Shown here piece by piece: positions 35,755-43,791 of a stretch of 56,404 bases of DNA (position 1 is the stretch's first letter; each line of letters opens with the position of its first letter). Where the stretch lies: NCBI RefSeq assembly GCF_025499425.1, contig NZ_JAIMCB010000021.1, forward strand, positions 1 through 56,404, written 5' to 3'. Position numbers and translations under genes: made by a program. Source of the DNA: Acidiferrimicrobium sp. IK (GTDB lineage: Bacteria; Actinomycetota; Acidimicrobiia; Acidimicrobiales; Palsa-688). The notes beneath the pieces were generated by a model. It was not told where the DNA came from, did no database searches, and saw only the letters and a program-made list of their open reading frames with translations.

Positions 35755-36285
35755 TCAGACGCCGCTCGGAGCGGCCGGCAAAGGTCGAGGGGCGCGGCCC
35801 TCGGCGACGTCGGCGAACCGGGCGATGAGAAAGCCCCAACCGCCCTCGTCGTTGCCGACGCTGCCGTGCATCGACCCTGCGCCGGAGCCGTGCCGCTCCA
35901 GGTGACCGTGGACGAGGCGGACCTCGGTCCGTTCCTCCCCCGCCGCCTTGAAGGTCACCTCCACCTCGCTCGAGCGGGCCGGGTCGAGGTCGATGGTCGT
36001 GAAGTCAGGCTGGATGTGCCATGCGATCACCAGGCGCCGCGGCGGGTCGAACGCGATCACCGTCCCCCACTGGCATTCGGCACCAGTCGTGTCTATGTCG
36101 TAGGCCCGCCCTCCGACCTTTCCCTCCAGGTGGAGCTCGGTGATCTCGCGGTCCGGGCCGATGTGGTGCTCCGGCGGCCACCACTGCGCCCATCGCTCGA
36201 CGAACGTGCGAAAGCAGGTGTCGACCGGGGCGTTCACGGTGACCGTTCGCACGATCGGCTCGATGGTCGTGGTTGATTCGCTCAT
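35755..36285 (-). CDS. SRPBCC (START/AHSA1-like) domain protein
   Basis: 176 residues. TVNAPVDTCFRTFVERWAQW, PPEHHIGPDREITELHLEG, YDIDTTGAECQWGTVIAFDP, RRLVIAWHIQPD are consistent with an AHSA1-type hydrophobic-cavity fold. Start at 36285 overlaps the ArsR stop (ATGA). ArsR-AHSA1 pairs are common; the protein probably binds a small hydrophobic ligand or aids a stress response. Function not known. Confidence 0.88.
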   Translation of the reverse strand: MSESTTTIEPIVRTVTVNAPVDTCFRTFVERWAQWWPPEHHIGPDREITELHLEGKVGGRAYDIDTTGAECQWGTVIAFDPPRRLVIAWHIQPDFTTIDLDPARSSEVEVTFKAAGEERTEVRLVHGHLERHGSGAGSMHGSVGNDEGGWGFLIARFADVAEGRAPRPLPAAPSGV

Positions 36286-36632
36286 CGTCTCTCCCTGGTC
36301 GTGGTGGTTGTCTTCGCTCGGTGTTCGGCTTCGGCGGTCGCCGCGAAGTTGGCCAGCGCGCCTTGCCACACCCGGTCGAGGTAGGCCCCCAGCACTTCGA
36401 GCCCCGCAGGGTCGATCGAGTAGATGCGCCGGGTCCCCACGGCCTTGTCCTTCACCAGGCCGGCCTCCCGGAGCACCTTGAGGTGCAAGGAGACCGCGGG
36501 GCGGCCAACCGGCAGGTCCTCGGCCAGCTCCGAGACCGCTCGGGGTCCCTCGACGAGCAGGTCGACGATCGCCCTTCGGGTCTGGTCTCCAAGGGCATCG
36601 AGCACCGCGGCCCGCCGTTCGTCAGTATTCAC
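36282..36632 (-). CDS. ArsR-family winged-helix repressor
   Basis: 116 residues: AVLDALGDQTRRAIVDLLVE, GPRAVSELAEDLPVGRPAVS, LHLKVLREAGLVKDKAVGTR. The recognition helix is complete; metal-binding cysteines are absent, so it is of the ligand- or redox-insensitive type that pairs with AHSA1 proteins. GTG start at 36632 lies inside its own operator. Confidence 0.92.
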   Translation of the reverse strand: MNTDERRAAVLDALGDQTRRAIVDLLVEGPRAVSELAEDLPVGRPAVSLHLKVLREAGLVKDKAVGTRRIYSIDPAGLEVLGAYLDRVWQGALANFAATAEAEHRAKTTTTTRERR

Positions 36633-36650
36633 TGACGGTCAGCTAATACT
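36624..36650 (-). promoter_or_regulatory. Long palindromic ArsR operator over the start codon
   Basis: AGTATT (36624-36629) and AATACT (36645-36650) flank an inner palindrome CTGACGGTCAG (36632-36642), together a 27-bp nested inverted repeat. It covers the GTG start and the region where the -10 would be; a TTGACA lies upstream on the minus strand. Confidence 0.75.
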
Positions 36651-36921
36651 AACCGTTTGGTGGTGTCAAGGTCTCGATGGCGCCTGTCTCGGTCCTGGCT
36701 GCTTCCTGGACGACCCGTGTTCCGGCGGCGATCTCGACGAACCTACCTTCGACTATGTCGGATACGTCGGTCGTTGGTCCACCGGTCGACCCGGGACCCT
36801 CAGCGAGCCGGTGCCCATCCACTACGCCGTTTTGCCATTCCGAGAAGCGGCTGGGGTCGGTCACGTAGTCGAACACCTCGGGCGCAGGGCGGTCCACTTC
36901 GACACTGACCGACGTCGCCAT
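36649..36921 (-). pseudogene. Truncated SRPBCC/polyketide-cyclase-like gene
   Basis: ATG 36921 encodes MATSVSVEVDRPAPEVFDYV then TDPSRFSEWQNGVVDG, a textbook SRPBCC N-terminus. After about residue 45 the homology ends and an unrelated tail runs into the ArsR operator, where it stops. About 100 residues of the usual domain are missing. The ATG overlaps the stop of the short ORF upstream (TGATG). Confidence 0.7.
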
Positions 36922-37022
36922 CAGCGACCGGGGTCTTCGGCAAAGACCCCGAACGCCTCCTCGACGGGTAGGTCCGCCACGATCGAAGAGCGGCCGGTGG
37001 TGGCCTCAAACGGCTGGCTCAT
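36921..37022 (-). pseudogene. 33-residue N-terminal fragment of another SRPBCC-like gene
   Basis: ATG 37022 with an excellent AAGGAGGGGGA Shine-Dalgarno encodes MSQPFEATTGRSSIVADLPV then EEAFGVFAEDPGR and a stop. The V-D-L-P-V-E-E-A-F pattern is that of AHSA1-type proteins cut off before the W-W-P-P segment. Probably a truncated relic rather than a functional peptide. Confidence 0.55.
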
Positions 37023-37223
37023 TCCCCCTCCTTGCGCTGCTCCGCAGGGCCTGAACCCTGGTGAGCCACGACTAACCGTCAGTCTACGCCAACCATCGCT
37101 GGCGTCAACGGTGCGGCCCGACCGGCGGACATCCCGTGCAGGTGACCACCACCCGCTCCGGCTGGCGTCGGGGCGTTCTACTGTGAAAGGCCGACGCGAT
37201 CCGCCGAGCCCGCGGAGGTTTCA

Positions 37224-37784
37224 ATGACGTCTCTTCTCAATCGCACGAGCGCCGCGCTGCTGGTCATCGACGTGCAAAACGCGGTGGTGGCCGACGCCTA
37301 TAACCGCGAGGGCGTCGTCGCCAACATCGCCGCCTTGGTGGACAAAGCCCGCGACGAGGGGGTGCCGGTGGTGTGGGTGCAGCACTCCGACGACCAGCTG
37401 CCCCGAGACAGCGACGGCTGGCAGTACGTACCGGAACTGGTCCGCCACGAGCCGGAGCCTCTGGTCCACAAGGGCTACGGCGACTCCTTCGAGGGCACCG
37501 ACCTCGAGGGGTTGCTCGCCGAGCGGGGGGTCGGGCGGCTGGTGGTCACCGGAGCCCAGACCGACGCGTGCATCCGGTCCACCATCCACGGGGCTTTCGT
37601 TCGGGGTTACGACGTGACGTTGGTCGCCGACGCCCACACCACCGAGGACCTGAGCGGGTACGGTGCGCCGCCTCCCGACAAGGTGATCGCCCACACCAAC
37701 TTGTACTGGAACGAGCAGCGGGCGCCGGGGCGGCGAGGGCGGAGCGTGGAGACGGCCGCGGTGAGCTTCGGCGCAGGCGAGTGA
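37224..37784 (+). CDS. Isochorismatase-like cysteine hydrolase
   Basis: 186 residues. The D-K-C catalytic triad is visible: D16 in ALLVIDVQNAVV, K83 in LVHKGYGDSF and C116 in VTGAQTDACIRST. The latter with TDAC is diagnostic. Enzymes of this family hydrolyse amides or vinyl ethers (nicotinamidase, isochorismatase). The substrate is not clear. Start at ATG 37224. No strong operon link to its neighbours. Confidence 0.92.
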   Translation: MTSLLNRTSAALLVIDVQNAVVADAYNREGVVANIAALVDKARDEGVPVVWVQHSDDQLPRDSDGWQYVPELVRHEPEPLVHKGYGDSFEGTDLEGLLAERGVGRLVVTGAQTDACIRSTIHGAFVRGYDVTLVADAHTTEDLSGYGAPPPDKVIAHTNLYWNEQRAPGRRGRSVETAAVSFGAGE

Positions 37785-37820
37785 CCGCTACCCGCTCCGG
37801 GCGAGCAGGAGGGCATCGCC

Positions 37821-38174
37821 GTGGGCAATGATTGGGCCCGCCCGCTGGTCCACTGGGAGATCGTGGCTGCCGACCCGGTGGCCCAGGCGGCGTTCTACCG
37901 GGCGCTGTTCCAGTGGGACATCGGCGACGGACCGGTGATGACCGTGGCGCCGGGCCTCGGCGGCCCCGATCCGGGTCCGGCTGGCCACATCCGCGCCGGT
38001 GACCGCCCGGGGGTGGTCCTCTACGTGCAGGTGCGCGACCTCACCGAATCCTTGGAGCGGGTCGCGGCGCTCGGCGGGCGGGCCGCGTCGGACCCCTTCG
38101 ACGTCCCCGGCGGCCCGACGATCGCGTTCGCGGAGGACCCCGAGGGCAACCCGCTGGCCCTCGTCCAGCAGTAG
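37821..38174 (+). CDS. VOC-family (glyoxalase-like) protein
   Basis: 117 residues from GTG 37821, with an AGGAGGG ribosome site about 8 nt upstream. RPLVHWEIVAADPVAQAAFY, RALFQWDIGDG and the C-terminal TIAFAEDPEGNPLALVQ show paired beta-alpha-beta-beta-beta units. The D-P-E-G-N-P-L pattern is the usual metal-site strand of VOC proteins. Reaction unknown. Follows the isochorismatase-like gene by 36 nt, possibly cotranscribed. Confidence 0.9.
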   Translation: MGNDWARPLVHWEIVAADPVAQAAFYRALFQWDIGDGPVMTVAPGLGGPDPGPAGHIRAGDRPGVVLYVQVRDLTESLERVAALGGRAASDPFDVPGGPTIAFAEDPEGNPLALVQQ

Positions 38175-38202
38175 CCCGGCCGCTCAAGCCTGCGGGGCGG
38201 CC

Positions 38203-38490
38203 TCAGGAGAGCTGCTGGTAGCGGGCCACCCGCGCCGACGCGGCGTCGACGAGGGACATGAACCGCCCGGTCCACTCGTCTTGACCCCACACCCGGTCGC
38301 AGGCGTCGGCGTCCTCGGGGCTGCGCCACACGTCGATCACCACCCAGTCGCCGTCCGCGCCCTTGGCGGTGGTCCGGCGCAGCAACCCTGGCTGCTGGTA
38401 CGCGAACTCGGTCTGCACGGCCCGGTCGGCTTCGAGGAAGTCCGCCTCGTCGGTTCCTTCCGCCAAGCGGAAGGTCAGGATCTCGATCAC
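38203..38490 (-). CDS. Antibiotic-biosynthesis-monooxygenase-like small protein
   Basis: 95 residues with a ferredoxin-like alpha/beta pattern: MIEILTFRLAEGTDEADFLE, ADRAVQTEFAYQQPGLLRRT, DWVVIDVWRSPEDADA. The P-G-L-L-R-R and W-x-V-I-D-V-W-x-S motifs match the dimeric ABM-like family. A broken paralogue lies at 39847-40041. Convergent with the VOC gene. Confidence 0.75.
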   Translation of the reverse strand: MIEILTFRLAEGTDEADFLEADRAVQTEFAYQQPGLLRRTTAKGADGDWVVIDVWRSPEDADACDRVWGQDEWTGRFMSLVDAASARVARYQQLS

Positions 38491-38512
38491 CGTTTGGGGA
38501 GGCTAATGACTG

Positions 38513-39205
38513 CTAAAGCGCCGCCGCGGTCCGCAGGTCCCGGGCTGCGTAGCGGTGGTGCTCCCACTCCTCGTTGAGGATGACGTGCACGCAACGGAGG
38601 ACCTGGATCTGCTGCTGGGGCGCCCACGGATGGGGTCGGGTCTCTCCGAGCGCTTCGTCGGTGACCGTGGCCAGGTAGTCCCGGACCGCCGCCTGGTGCT
38701 CAGCGCGGACCGCGAGCACCTCCTCGTACGACCCCGGTTCCCGAAAGATCGTCGTGTCACCGCCGTCGAGCTCGTACTCCGCGAACGGCACGCCGATCCA
38801 GTGGAACGGCCGCTCCTGGCCGAGGACCGCGCCGTGCAACCAGGCGTTGGTGGCCATCACCAGGTGTCGTTGGGTCTGAGCGAAGCTCCACTCCCCGCCG
38901 ACGGAGACGTCGTGGAGACCCGCGGCGCTCGGCTGGATCTCGGCCCACGCCCTCTCCACCGCGGCCCACGCGGCGCGCAGGCCGTCTGCAGTAGCCGCGG
39001 TCTTCAGCTCGCGGCCGGGGAAGCGGCGGTTGAGCTCGGCCTCCACGAGCGGGACGACGTCGACGCCGTTGACCCACACCGAGCCGTCGTGGAGGTGCGG
39101 GTCGTCGATCTCCATCCCCGTGACGTCCGATCCGCGGATGACCGCGCCGCGAAGCGAGCAGCGGGCGAAGCGGGCGGCGGAGAGATCCTGATCGACGAAC
39201 TCCAC
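38513..39205 (-). CDS. DinB-superfamily protein with pentapeptide-like N-terminus
   Basis: 230 residues. The N-terminus (DLSAARFARCSLRGAVIRGS, A(D/N)LxX-like repeats) resembles a pentapeptide/quadrilateral-helix segment; the C-terminal part GEWSFAQTQRHLVMATNAWL and VLRCVHVILNEEWEHHRYAA carries the metal-binding His pattern of DinB/YfiT-like domains. The GTG at 39205 is chosen; a strong GGAAGGAGGT sits farther upstream and would serve an ATG in the wrong frame, so a small indel near the N-terminus is possible. Confidence 0.7.
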   Translation of the reverse strand: MEFVDQDLSAARFARCSLRGAVIRGSDVTGMEIDDPHLHDGSVWVNGVDVVPLVEAELNRRFPGRELKTAATADGLRAAWAAVERAWAEIQPSAAGLHDVSVGGEWSFAQTQRHLVMATNAWLHGAVLGQERPFHWIGVPFAEYELDGGDTTIFREPGSYEEVLAVRAEHQAAVRDYLATVTDEALGETRPHPWAPQQQIQVLRCVHVILNEEWEHHRYAARDLRTAAAL

Positions 39206-39402
39206 GCCTGCGATGGTGCCAGAGACACATACCTCCTTCCAGGAAGCGGCGGGGAGCGGGATACTGGGCTGGTGAGCGCGCCCCGGCAGGCCAACGACGC
39301 GGGACGGGATGTCCCCCGACGCGCCGGCGGGGCGCAAGCTGGTGGTCCACTGCCGAAGCGGGCGTCGCTCCCCTCCTACCGGGGTCAGCCGCCGGCGGGG
39401 GC

Positions 39403-39846
39403 GTGAGCGTGGCCGACTTCGACGACGCGGCCCGGGCGGCCATGACACTGCCGGAGGTCACCGAGGGGCTCCGCTACGGCCGGCGGACGTGGTTCGCCGC
39501 CGGCAAGCCGTTCGCCTGGGAGCGCCCGTTCACCAAGGCCGACCTGAAGCGGTTCGGGACCGCGACGCCGCCCGAAGGCCCGATCCTGGCGCTGTCCACC
39601 GCCGACCTGGTGGAGAAGGAAGCGATCCTCGCCACCGCGTCGCCGGCGTGGTTCACGATCCCGCACTTCGACGGGCACCCGGCGGTGCTCGTCAAGCTGG
39701 CAGAGGTCGACGTCGCCGAGCTGGAAGAGGCGGTGATCGACGCGTGGGCCGCGTGCGCGCCCGCGGCTCTCGCCGAGCAGCACCGAGCCGTCCTTTCGGA
39801 GTCGCCCGGTCGGTCAGCGAACGGCGGGGAGTCGGGTTTGCGATGA
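39403..39846 (+). CDS. MmcQ/YjbR-family protein
   Basis: 147 residues: SVADFDDAARAAMTLPEVTE, GLRYGRRTWFAAGKPFAWERP, KEAILATASPAWFTIPHFDG, HPAVLVKLAEVDVAELEEAV. This is the MmcQ/YjbR fold (CyaY-like alpha/beta with a W-F-x-x-P/H-x-x-G-x pattern), a DNA-binding-like family of uncertain function. Start GTG at 39403. Divergent from the DinB-like gene. Confidence 0.85.
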   Translation: MSVADFDDAARAAMTLPEVTEGLRYGRRTWFAAGKPFAWERPFTKADLKRFGTATPPEGPILALSTADLVEKEAILATASPAWFTIPHFDGHPAVLVKLAEVDVAELEEAVIDAWAACAPAALAEQHRAVLSESPGRSANGGESGLR

Positions 39847-40041
39847 GCTCCGGGCTTTCGCCGATCGAGGTTCGGGCTGCGCGGCCACAACTGAGCCAGC
39901 CGCCGTCTGCGCCCATGGCGGCGATCCGCCGCAGCAAACCTGGCCGCTGGTAGGCGAACTGAGTCTGGACGGCCCGGTCGGCTTCGCTCAATCCCGCTCC
40001 TCGACCCCCGCCGTCGAGCGGAAGGTCAGGATCTCGGTCAC
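39847..40041 (-). pseudogene. Broken paralogue of the ABM-like gene at 38203
   Basis: GTG 40041 reads VTEILTFRSTAGVEERD and stops; another frame continues with SEADRAVQTQFAYQRPGLLR then RIAAMGADGGWL, closely matching the 38203-38490 protein. After that the homology is lost. One frameshift plus 3' truncation, so it is a degraded tandem copy. Confidence 0.7.
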
Positions 40042-40057
40042 CGCTGCACCCCGACGC

Positions 40058-42835
40058 TCACGCGTCGTCGCCCACCGGTGCCCCGACCCGGTCGATCAGC
40101 GCAGCTGTGAGCTGCCGGCGCCCATTGATGCCCAGTTTGCGAAACACCTTCCGCAGGTGGAAGTCGACCGTGTGGGGACTCAAGAACAGCTGAGCGGCGA
40201 TCTCCCGGTTGGTCCGCCCCTCGCTCGCCAGCCGGCCCACGACGGCCTCTTGCGCGGTGAGCCCCGCCACGAGACGGTCCCTTCCCCGCGGCAGCGCGGC
40301 GCCGCTGGCGAGCAACTCGCGCCGCGCCCTTTGCGCCAGGAGCGGACTGCCCATGGCATCGAAGGTGTCGTTGGCGACCGCCAGTTGCTGTTGGGCGTCG
40401 TTTCGCCGACGGACCCGGCGCAGCCATTCCCCGTAAGCGAGCTGTGTGCGGGCCAGCTCGAGCTTCATTCGGGTCCGATGCAGCCGCTCGACCGCCTCCC
40501 GGTAGAACGCCTCGGCGGCTTCATCGTCGCTTGTCAGCGCCTGCGAGCGGGCCTCCATCCCAAGAGCGCAGTCGGTGCCGGAGAGCCGGGTCCGCTCCCG
40601 GAGCCGGAGCATCGTGTCTGCTGCGATTTCGCTGGCACCGGTTCGAGCGGCGGCCTCGACCATCTCGGCTAGAGCGAACCCGTCGCCGGCGTAGGGATGG
40701 CGCTCGCAGTGCGACAGGCCGACGGCCAGGGCGTCTTCGTGGAGGCCGAGGCAGTTGTAGGCCCGCATGGCAGAGACCTCTGCGGTGGTACGCAACCTGT
40801 CGTCGCCGGCGTCGACCGCGTCGCGCAGAACGACAGCGACCCGTTTGGCGGCCGAGTCGTCCTCCGATTGATAGAGCGCAAGCCACTGCCTGCCCCGTCC
40901 GAGGGCGGTGATGGCTCCTGCGCTGCCGGCCGCGTCGGCGATCAGCGACGCCTCCTCCATCGTCGATATGGCGCGGCCGAGGTCCCCCGCGTGGAACTGA
41001 CAGTCCGACAAGAACCCCAGCGCGACGGGGAGGGTGGCGAGGGCGCCGGTTTCTCGGGCCAGGCTCACCCACCGGGAGGCCAGCAGGTACATGCTCTCGT
41101 CGTCCCAGTCGGCGTAGGCGACTTGGTACGCGAGCGCTATGGCGTCGGGATCGCTGGCGGCGGGCAGCTCGTCGACAAAAGCTCGCTTGGCTCGCTGCAA
41201 CAGGTCGACGCCGCGGGGGAAGCCGTCGATCATGAAATGTATGCACCCGGTGATGAGCAGCTCGGTCGGGCTCGGCTCGTGGGAGGGGGCCCTGACGGGC
41301 ATCGCCTCGACCACCCCCCTCGCGGTCGCGCGTCCGGCCCCCAATGCCATCCAGAGCGCGTCGAGGTAGGTCGCCCGGGCCAGGGCGGGGAACAGTCGCT
41401 CGAGGCGGCTGGTCGCGTCGATCAGCAGCAGCGCGGCGTGGGTGGTCCTCTGCTGGAACAACGCGACTTGGGCCTGGACCCGTTCGGCGCGAGCGCGCTG
41501 CAGCTCGTTGACAGGCCCTGAGAGGGCCAGAGCGATGAGCTGCAACGCTGACTCCGGCGCGCCGGCGTTGTACTTGGCCTGGGCCGCCGCGATCGCCCGT
41601 TCGACCCGGCGGTCCTGGTCCGGCGTGAGCTCCGCCGACCGTTCCAGGAACGCCGCCTCGGCGGCCACGCCGCCGCGGGTCTTGGCCCGCTGCGCTGAGC
41701 TCTCGAGCTCCGCAGCGACCGCCTCGTCGGGGCCGACGGCCGCCTCGCCGCGGTGCCAGGCCCGCCGGTCGGGGTCGATGGCGGGATCTATCGCCTCGGC
41801 CAGGGCGGCGTGGGCTTCGCGTAGCCGGGTCGGGGTCGCCGCGTTGTAGATCGCGGAGCGCACCAGAGGGTGGCGGAAGCGCACCTTTCCGTTGAGGTCG
41901 ATCAGGCCTTCGTCCTCGGCGGGGCCGGCGGCGCTCTCGGGAAGGTCGAGCAGGGACGCAGCCCGGGCCAGCACCGCGGCGTCGCCGACCGACTCGGTCG
42001 CGGCGAGGAGCAGGAGCCGGCGGGTCTCTGGCGGCAGATGCTCGGCTCGGTCGAGGAAATAGGCCTCCAGTCGACGGGGCAGCGACGTCGAGGTGACAGC
42101 GAAGCCGCCGGCCAGGTCCGCCGGTCGCCTCGCTCTCGGCAGCTCGAGGAGGGCGAGCGGGTTGCCTTCGGCCTCGGCGACTATGCGGGCTGCCACCGTG
42201 TCGTCGAGGCGCCCGGCTACCGCCGACGCGAGCAACGCTCGGGCGTCGACGTCGGAGAGACCCTCCAGGTCGAGCGTCGGGAGCGAGGCGAGGTCGTCCC
42301 GGCCGGCGGGCTCCCTCACCCCGAACACTATGGCCACCCGATCGGCGTCGAGGCGGCGGGCCGCGAAGGTGATCGCCCGGGCCGAGGCGTAGTCGAGCCA
42401 CTGGGCGTCGTCGACCAGGCAGAGGAGCGGCCGCCGCTCCCCAGCGTCTGCGAGCAACCCCAAGGTGGCGAGCCCGACGAGGAGGGCGTCGGGCGGCGGG
42501 CCCTGCGCTAGGCCGAATACCGTCTCGAGCGCCTCACGTTGCGGCCCGGGCAGACGGCCCAGCCCGTCGACTAGCGGCCCGCACAGCTGATGAAGCCCGG
42601 CGTAGGCGAGCTCCATCTCCGACTCGATCCCCGTCGCCCGAGCGACGCGGAAACCGGTGGCTACACCGGCGGCGAGGTCGAGAAGCGCCGACTTGCCTAT
42701 ACCGGCAGGACCCCGCACGACGAGCACCCCGCTGGTGCCTAATCGTGCCTCGTCGAGCATCTCTGTCAGCCTCGAGCGCTCCCTGCCTCTGCCGAACAGC
42801 ATCGTTCGATCTGCGGGCAGCGGAGCGAGGCCCAC
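40058..42835 (-). CDS. LuxR-family regulator of the LAL type (AAA ATPase plus LuxR HTH)
   Basis: 925 residues. Walker A GPAGIGKS (about residues 42-49), Walker B LLCLVDDAQWLD (about 136-147), a winged NB-ARC-like middle followed by TPR-like helical repeats, and a C-terminal LuxR helix-turn-helix: LTAQEAVVGRLASEGRTNRE, IAAQLFLSPHTVDFHLRKVF, RKLGINGRRQL. LALs are ATP- and ligand-dependent activators. It is divergent from the alpha/beta hydrolase pair, which it may control. Start GTG at 42835; an internal ATG is possible. Confidence 0.92.
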   Translation of the reverse strand: MGLAPLPADRTMLFGRGRERSRLTEMLDEARLGTSGVLVVRGPAGIGKSALLDLAAGVATGFRVARATGIESEMELAYAGLHQLCGPLVDGLGRLPGPQREALETVFGLAQGPPPDALLVGLATLGLLADAGERRPLLCLVDDAQWLDYASARAITFAARRLDADRVAIVFGVREPAGRDDLASLPTLDLEGLSDVDARALLASAVAGRLDDTVAARIVAEAEGNPLALLELPRARRPADLAGGFAVTSTSLPRRLEAYFLDRAEHLPPETRRLLLLAATESVGDAAVLARAASLLDLPESAAGPAEDEGLIDLNGKVRFRHPLVRSAIYNAATPTRLREAHAALAEAIDPAIDPDRRAWHRGEAAVGPDEAVAAELESSAQRAKTRGGVAAEAAFLERSAELTPDQDRRVERAIAAAQAKYNAGAPESALQLIALALSGPVNELQRARAERVQAQVALFQQRTTHAALLLIDATSRLERLFPALARATYLDALWMALGAGRATARGVVEAMPVRAPSHEPSPTELLITGCIHFMIDGFPRGVDLLQRAKRAFVDELPAASDPDAIALAYQVAYADWDDESMYLLASRWVSLARETGALATLPVALGFLSDCQFHAGDLGRAISTMEEASLIADAAGSAGAITALGRGRQWLALYQSEDDSAAKRVAVVLRDAVDAGDDRLRTTAEVSAMRAYNCLGLHEDALAVGLSHCERHPYAGDGFALAEMVEAAARTGASEIAADTMLRLRERTRLSGTDCALGMEARSQALTSDDEAAEAFYREAVERLHRTRMKLELARTQLAYGEWLRRVRRRNDAQQQLAVANDTFDAMGSPLLAQRARRELLASGAALPRGRDRLVAGLTAQEAVVGRLASEGRTNREIAAQLFLSPHTVDFHLRKVFRKLGINGRRQLTAALIDRVGAPVGDDA

Positions 42836-43033
42836 TCCCCCACTTTACAGCCGATCGGCAAGAGCCTGACCGGACCGCAATGCCCGGCCACGGCGGGGGC
42901 GGAGGGCGGGGGTCGGGGGCGGACTACGCGCCGACCACCCGCGCCACGGGAAGAGGCCCGGCGGGCGTCCGACACAAAGTGGCGCCTGACGGGTCGAACT
43001 GATCCCGCCCCCCACCCCCCTTAGGAGAGAAAC

Positions 43034-43744
43034 ATGCCTCAACCCACGATCATCCTGGTGCACGGCGCCTTCGCTGACGCGTCCGGATGGCGAGATGTTG
43101 CCGACGGCCTCCGCCACAGCGGCTACAGCGTCTACGCGCCGGCCAACCCCCTTCGCGGCCTGCACAGCGACGCCGACTACATCAAGTCGTTCGCGGCGAC
43201 GATCGACGGTCCCGTCGTCCTTGTCGGCCACTCCTACGGCGGCTGCGTGATCACCAACGCCAGCCCCGACCTCCCCAACGCTCAGGCGCTGGTCTACATC
43301 GCCGCTTACGCGCCCGACGAGGGCGAGACGCTCGCCGATGCCGGCAACCTCGGCGGTGGCACCACCCACCTAACAGAGCATCTCGTCGCCCGGCCCTACC
43401 CCGGCTCCCCCGAAGGCGACGCCGACGGTTACATCGACCCCGCCTACTTCCACGAGCTGTTCTGCGCCGACGTCGACCCGGAGCTGGCGGCGTTCATGGC
43501 CCAAGCCCAGCGCGGTGTGGTCCTCTCAGGCTTGGTCACGCCTTCGGGCGTACCGGGCTGGCGCAGCGTCCCGAGCTGGTGCCAAGTGTCGACCAACGAC
43601 GCCGCCATCCCGCCCGAGGCCGAGCGGGCCATGGGCGAGCGCGCCGGGGCGCGCATCAGCGAGGTCGCGGCTTCGCACGCGGCGATGATCAGCCAGCCGA
43701 AGGCCACCCTCGAGGTCATCCTCGCGGCGGCCCGCCAGTCCTGA
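43034..43744 (+). CDS. Cytoplasmic alpha/beta hydrolase
   Basis: 236 residues. TIILVHGAFADASGWRDVAD has the oxyanion HG, S67 in VGHSYGG is the nucleophile, the acid is expected in NDAAIPPEA and the histidine in ASHAAMISQP. Related to small haloalkane/ester hydrolases. Clear AGGAGA ribosome site before the ATG. The next gene encodes a close, exported relative. Confidence 0.9.
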   Translation: MPQPTIILVHGAFADASGWRDVADGLRHSGYSVYAPANPLRGLHSDADYIKSFAATIDGPVVLVGHSYGGCVITNASPDLPNAQALVYIAAYAPDEGETLADAGNLGGGTTHLTEHLVARPYPGSPEGDADGYIDPAYFHELFCADVDPELAAFMAQAQRGVVLSGLVTPSGVPGWRSVPSWCQVSTNDAAIPPEAERAMGERAGARISEVAASHAAMISQPKATLEVILAAARQS

Positions 43745-43791
43745 CCCCGGACCCGCAGAGCACCTCGAACGTCGAGAAAGGATCCCCACCG

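Noticed and set aside
40521..42401. 626-codon minus-strand frame inside the LAL gene
   Set aside because: Alternative frame of a conserved LAL regulator; Arg-rich composition.
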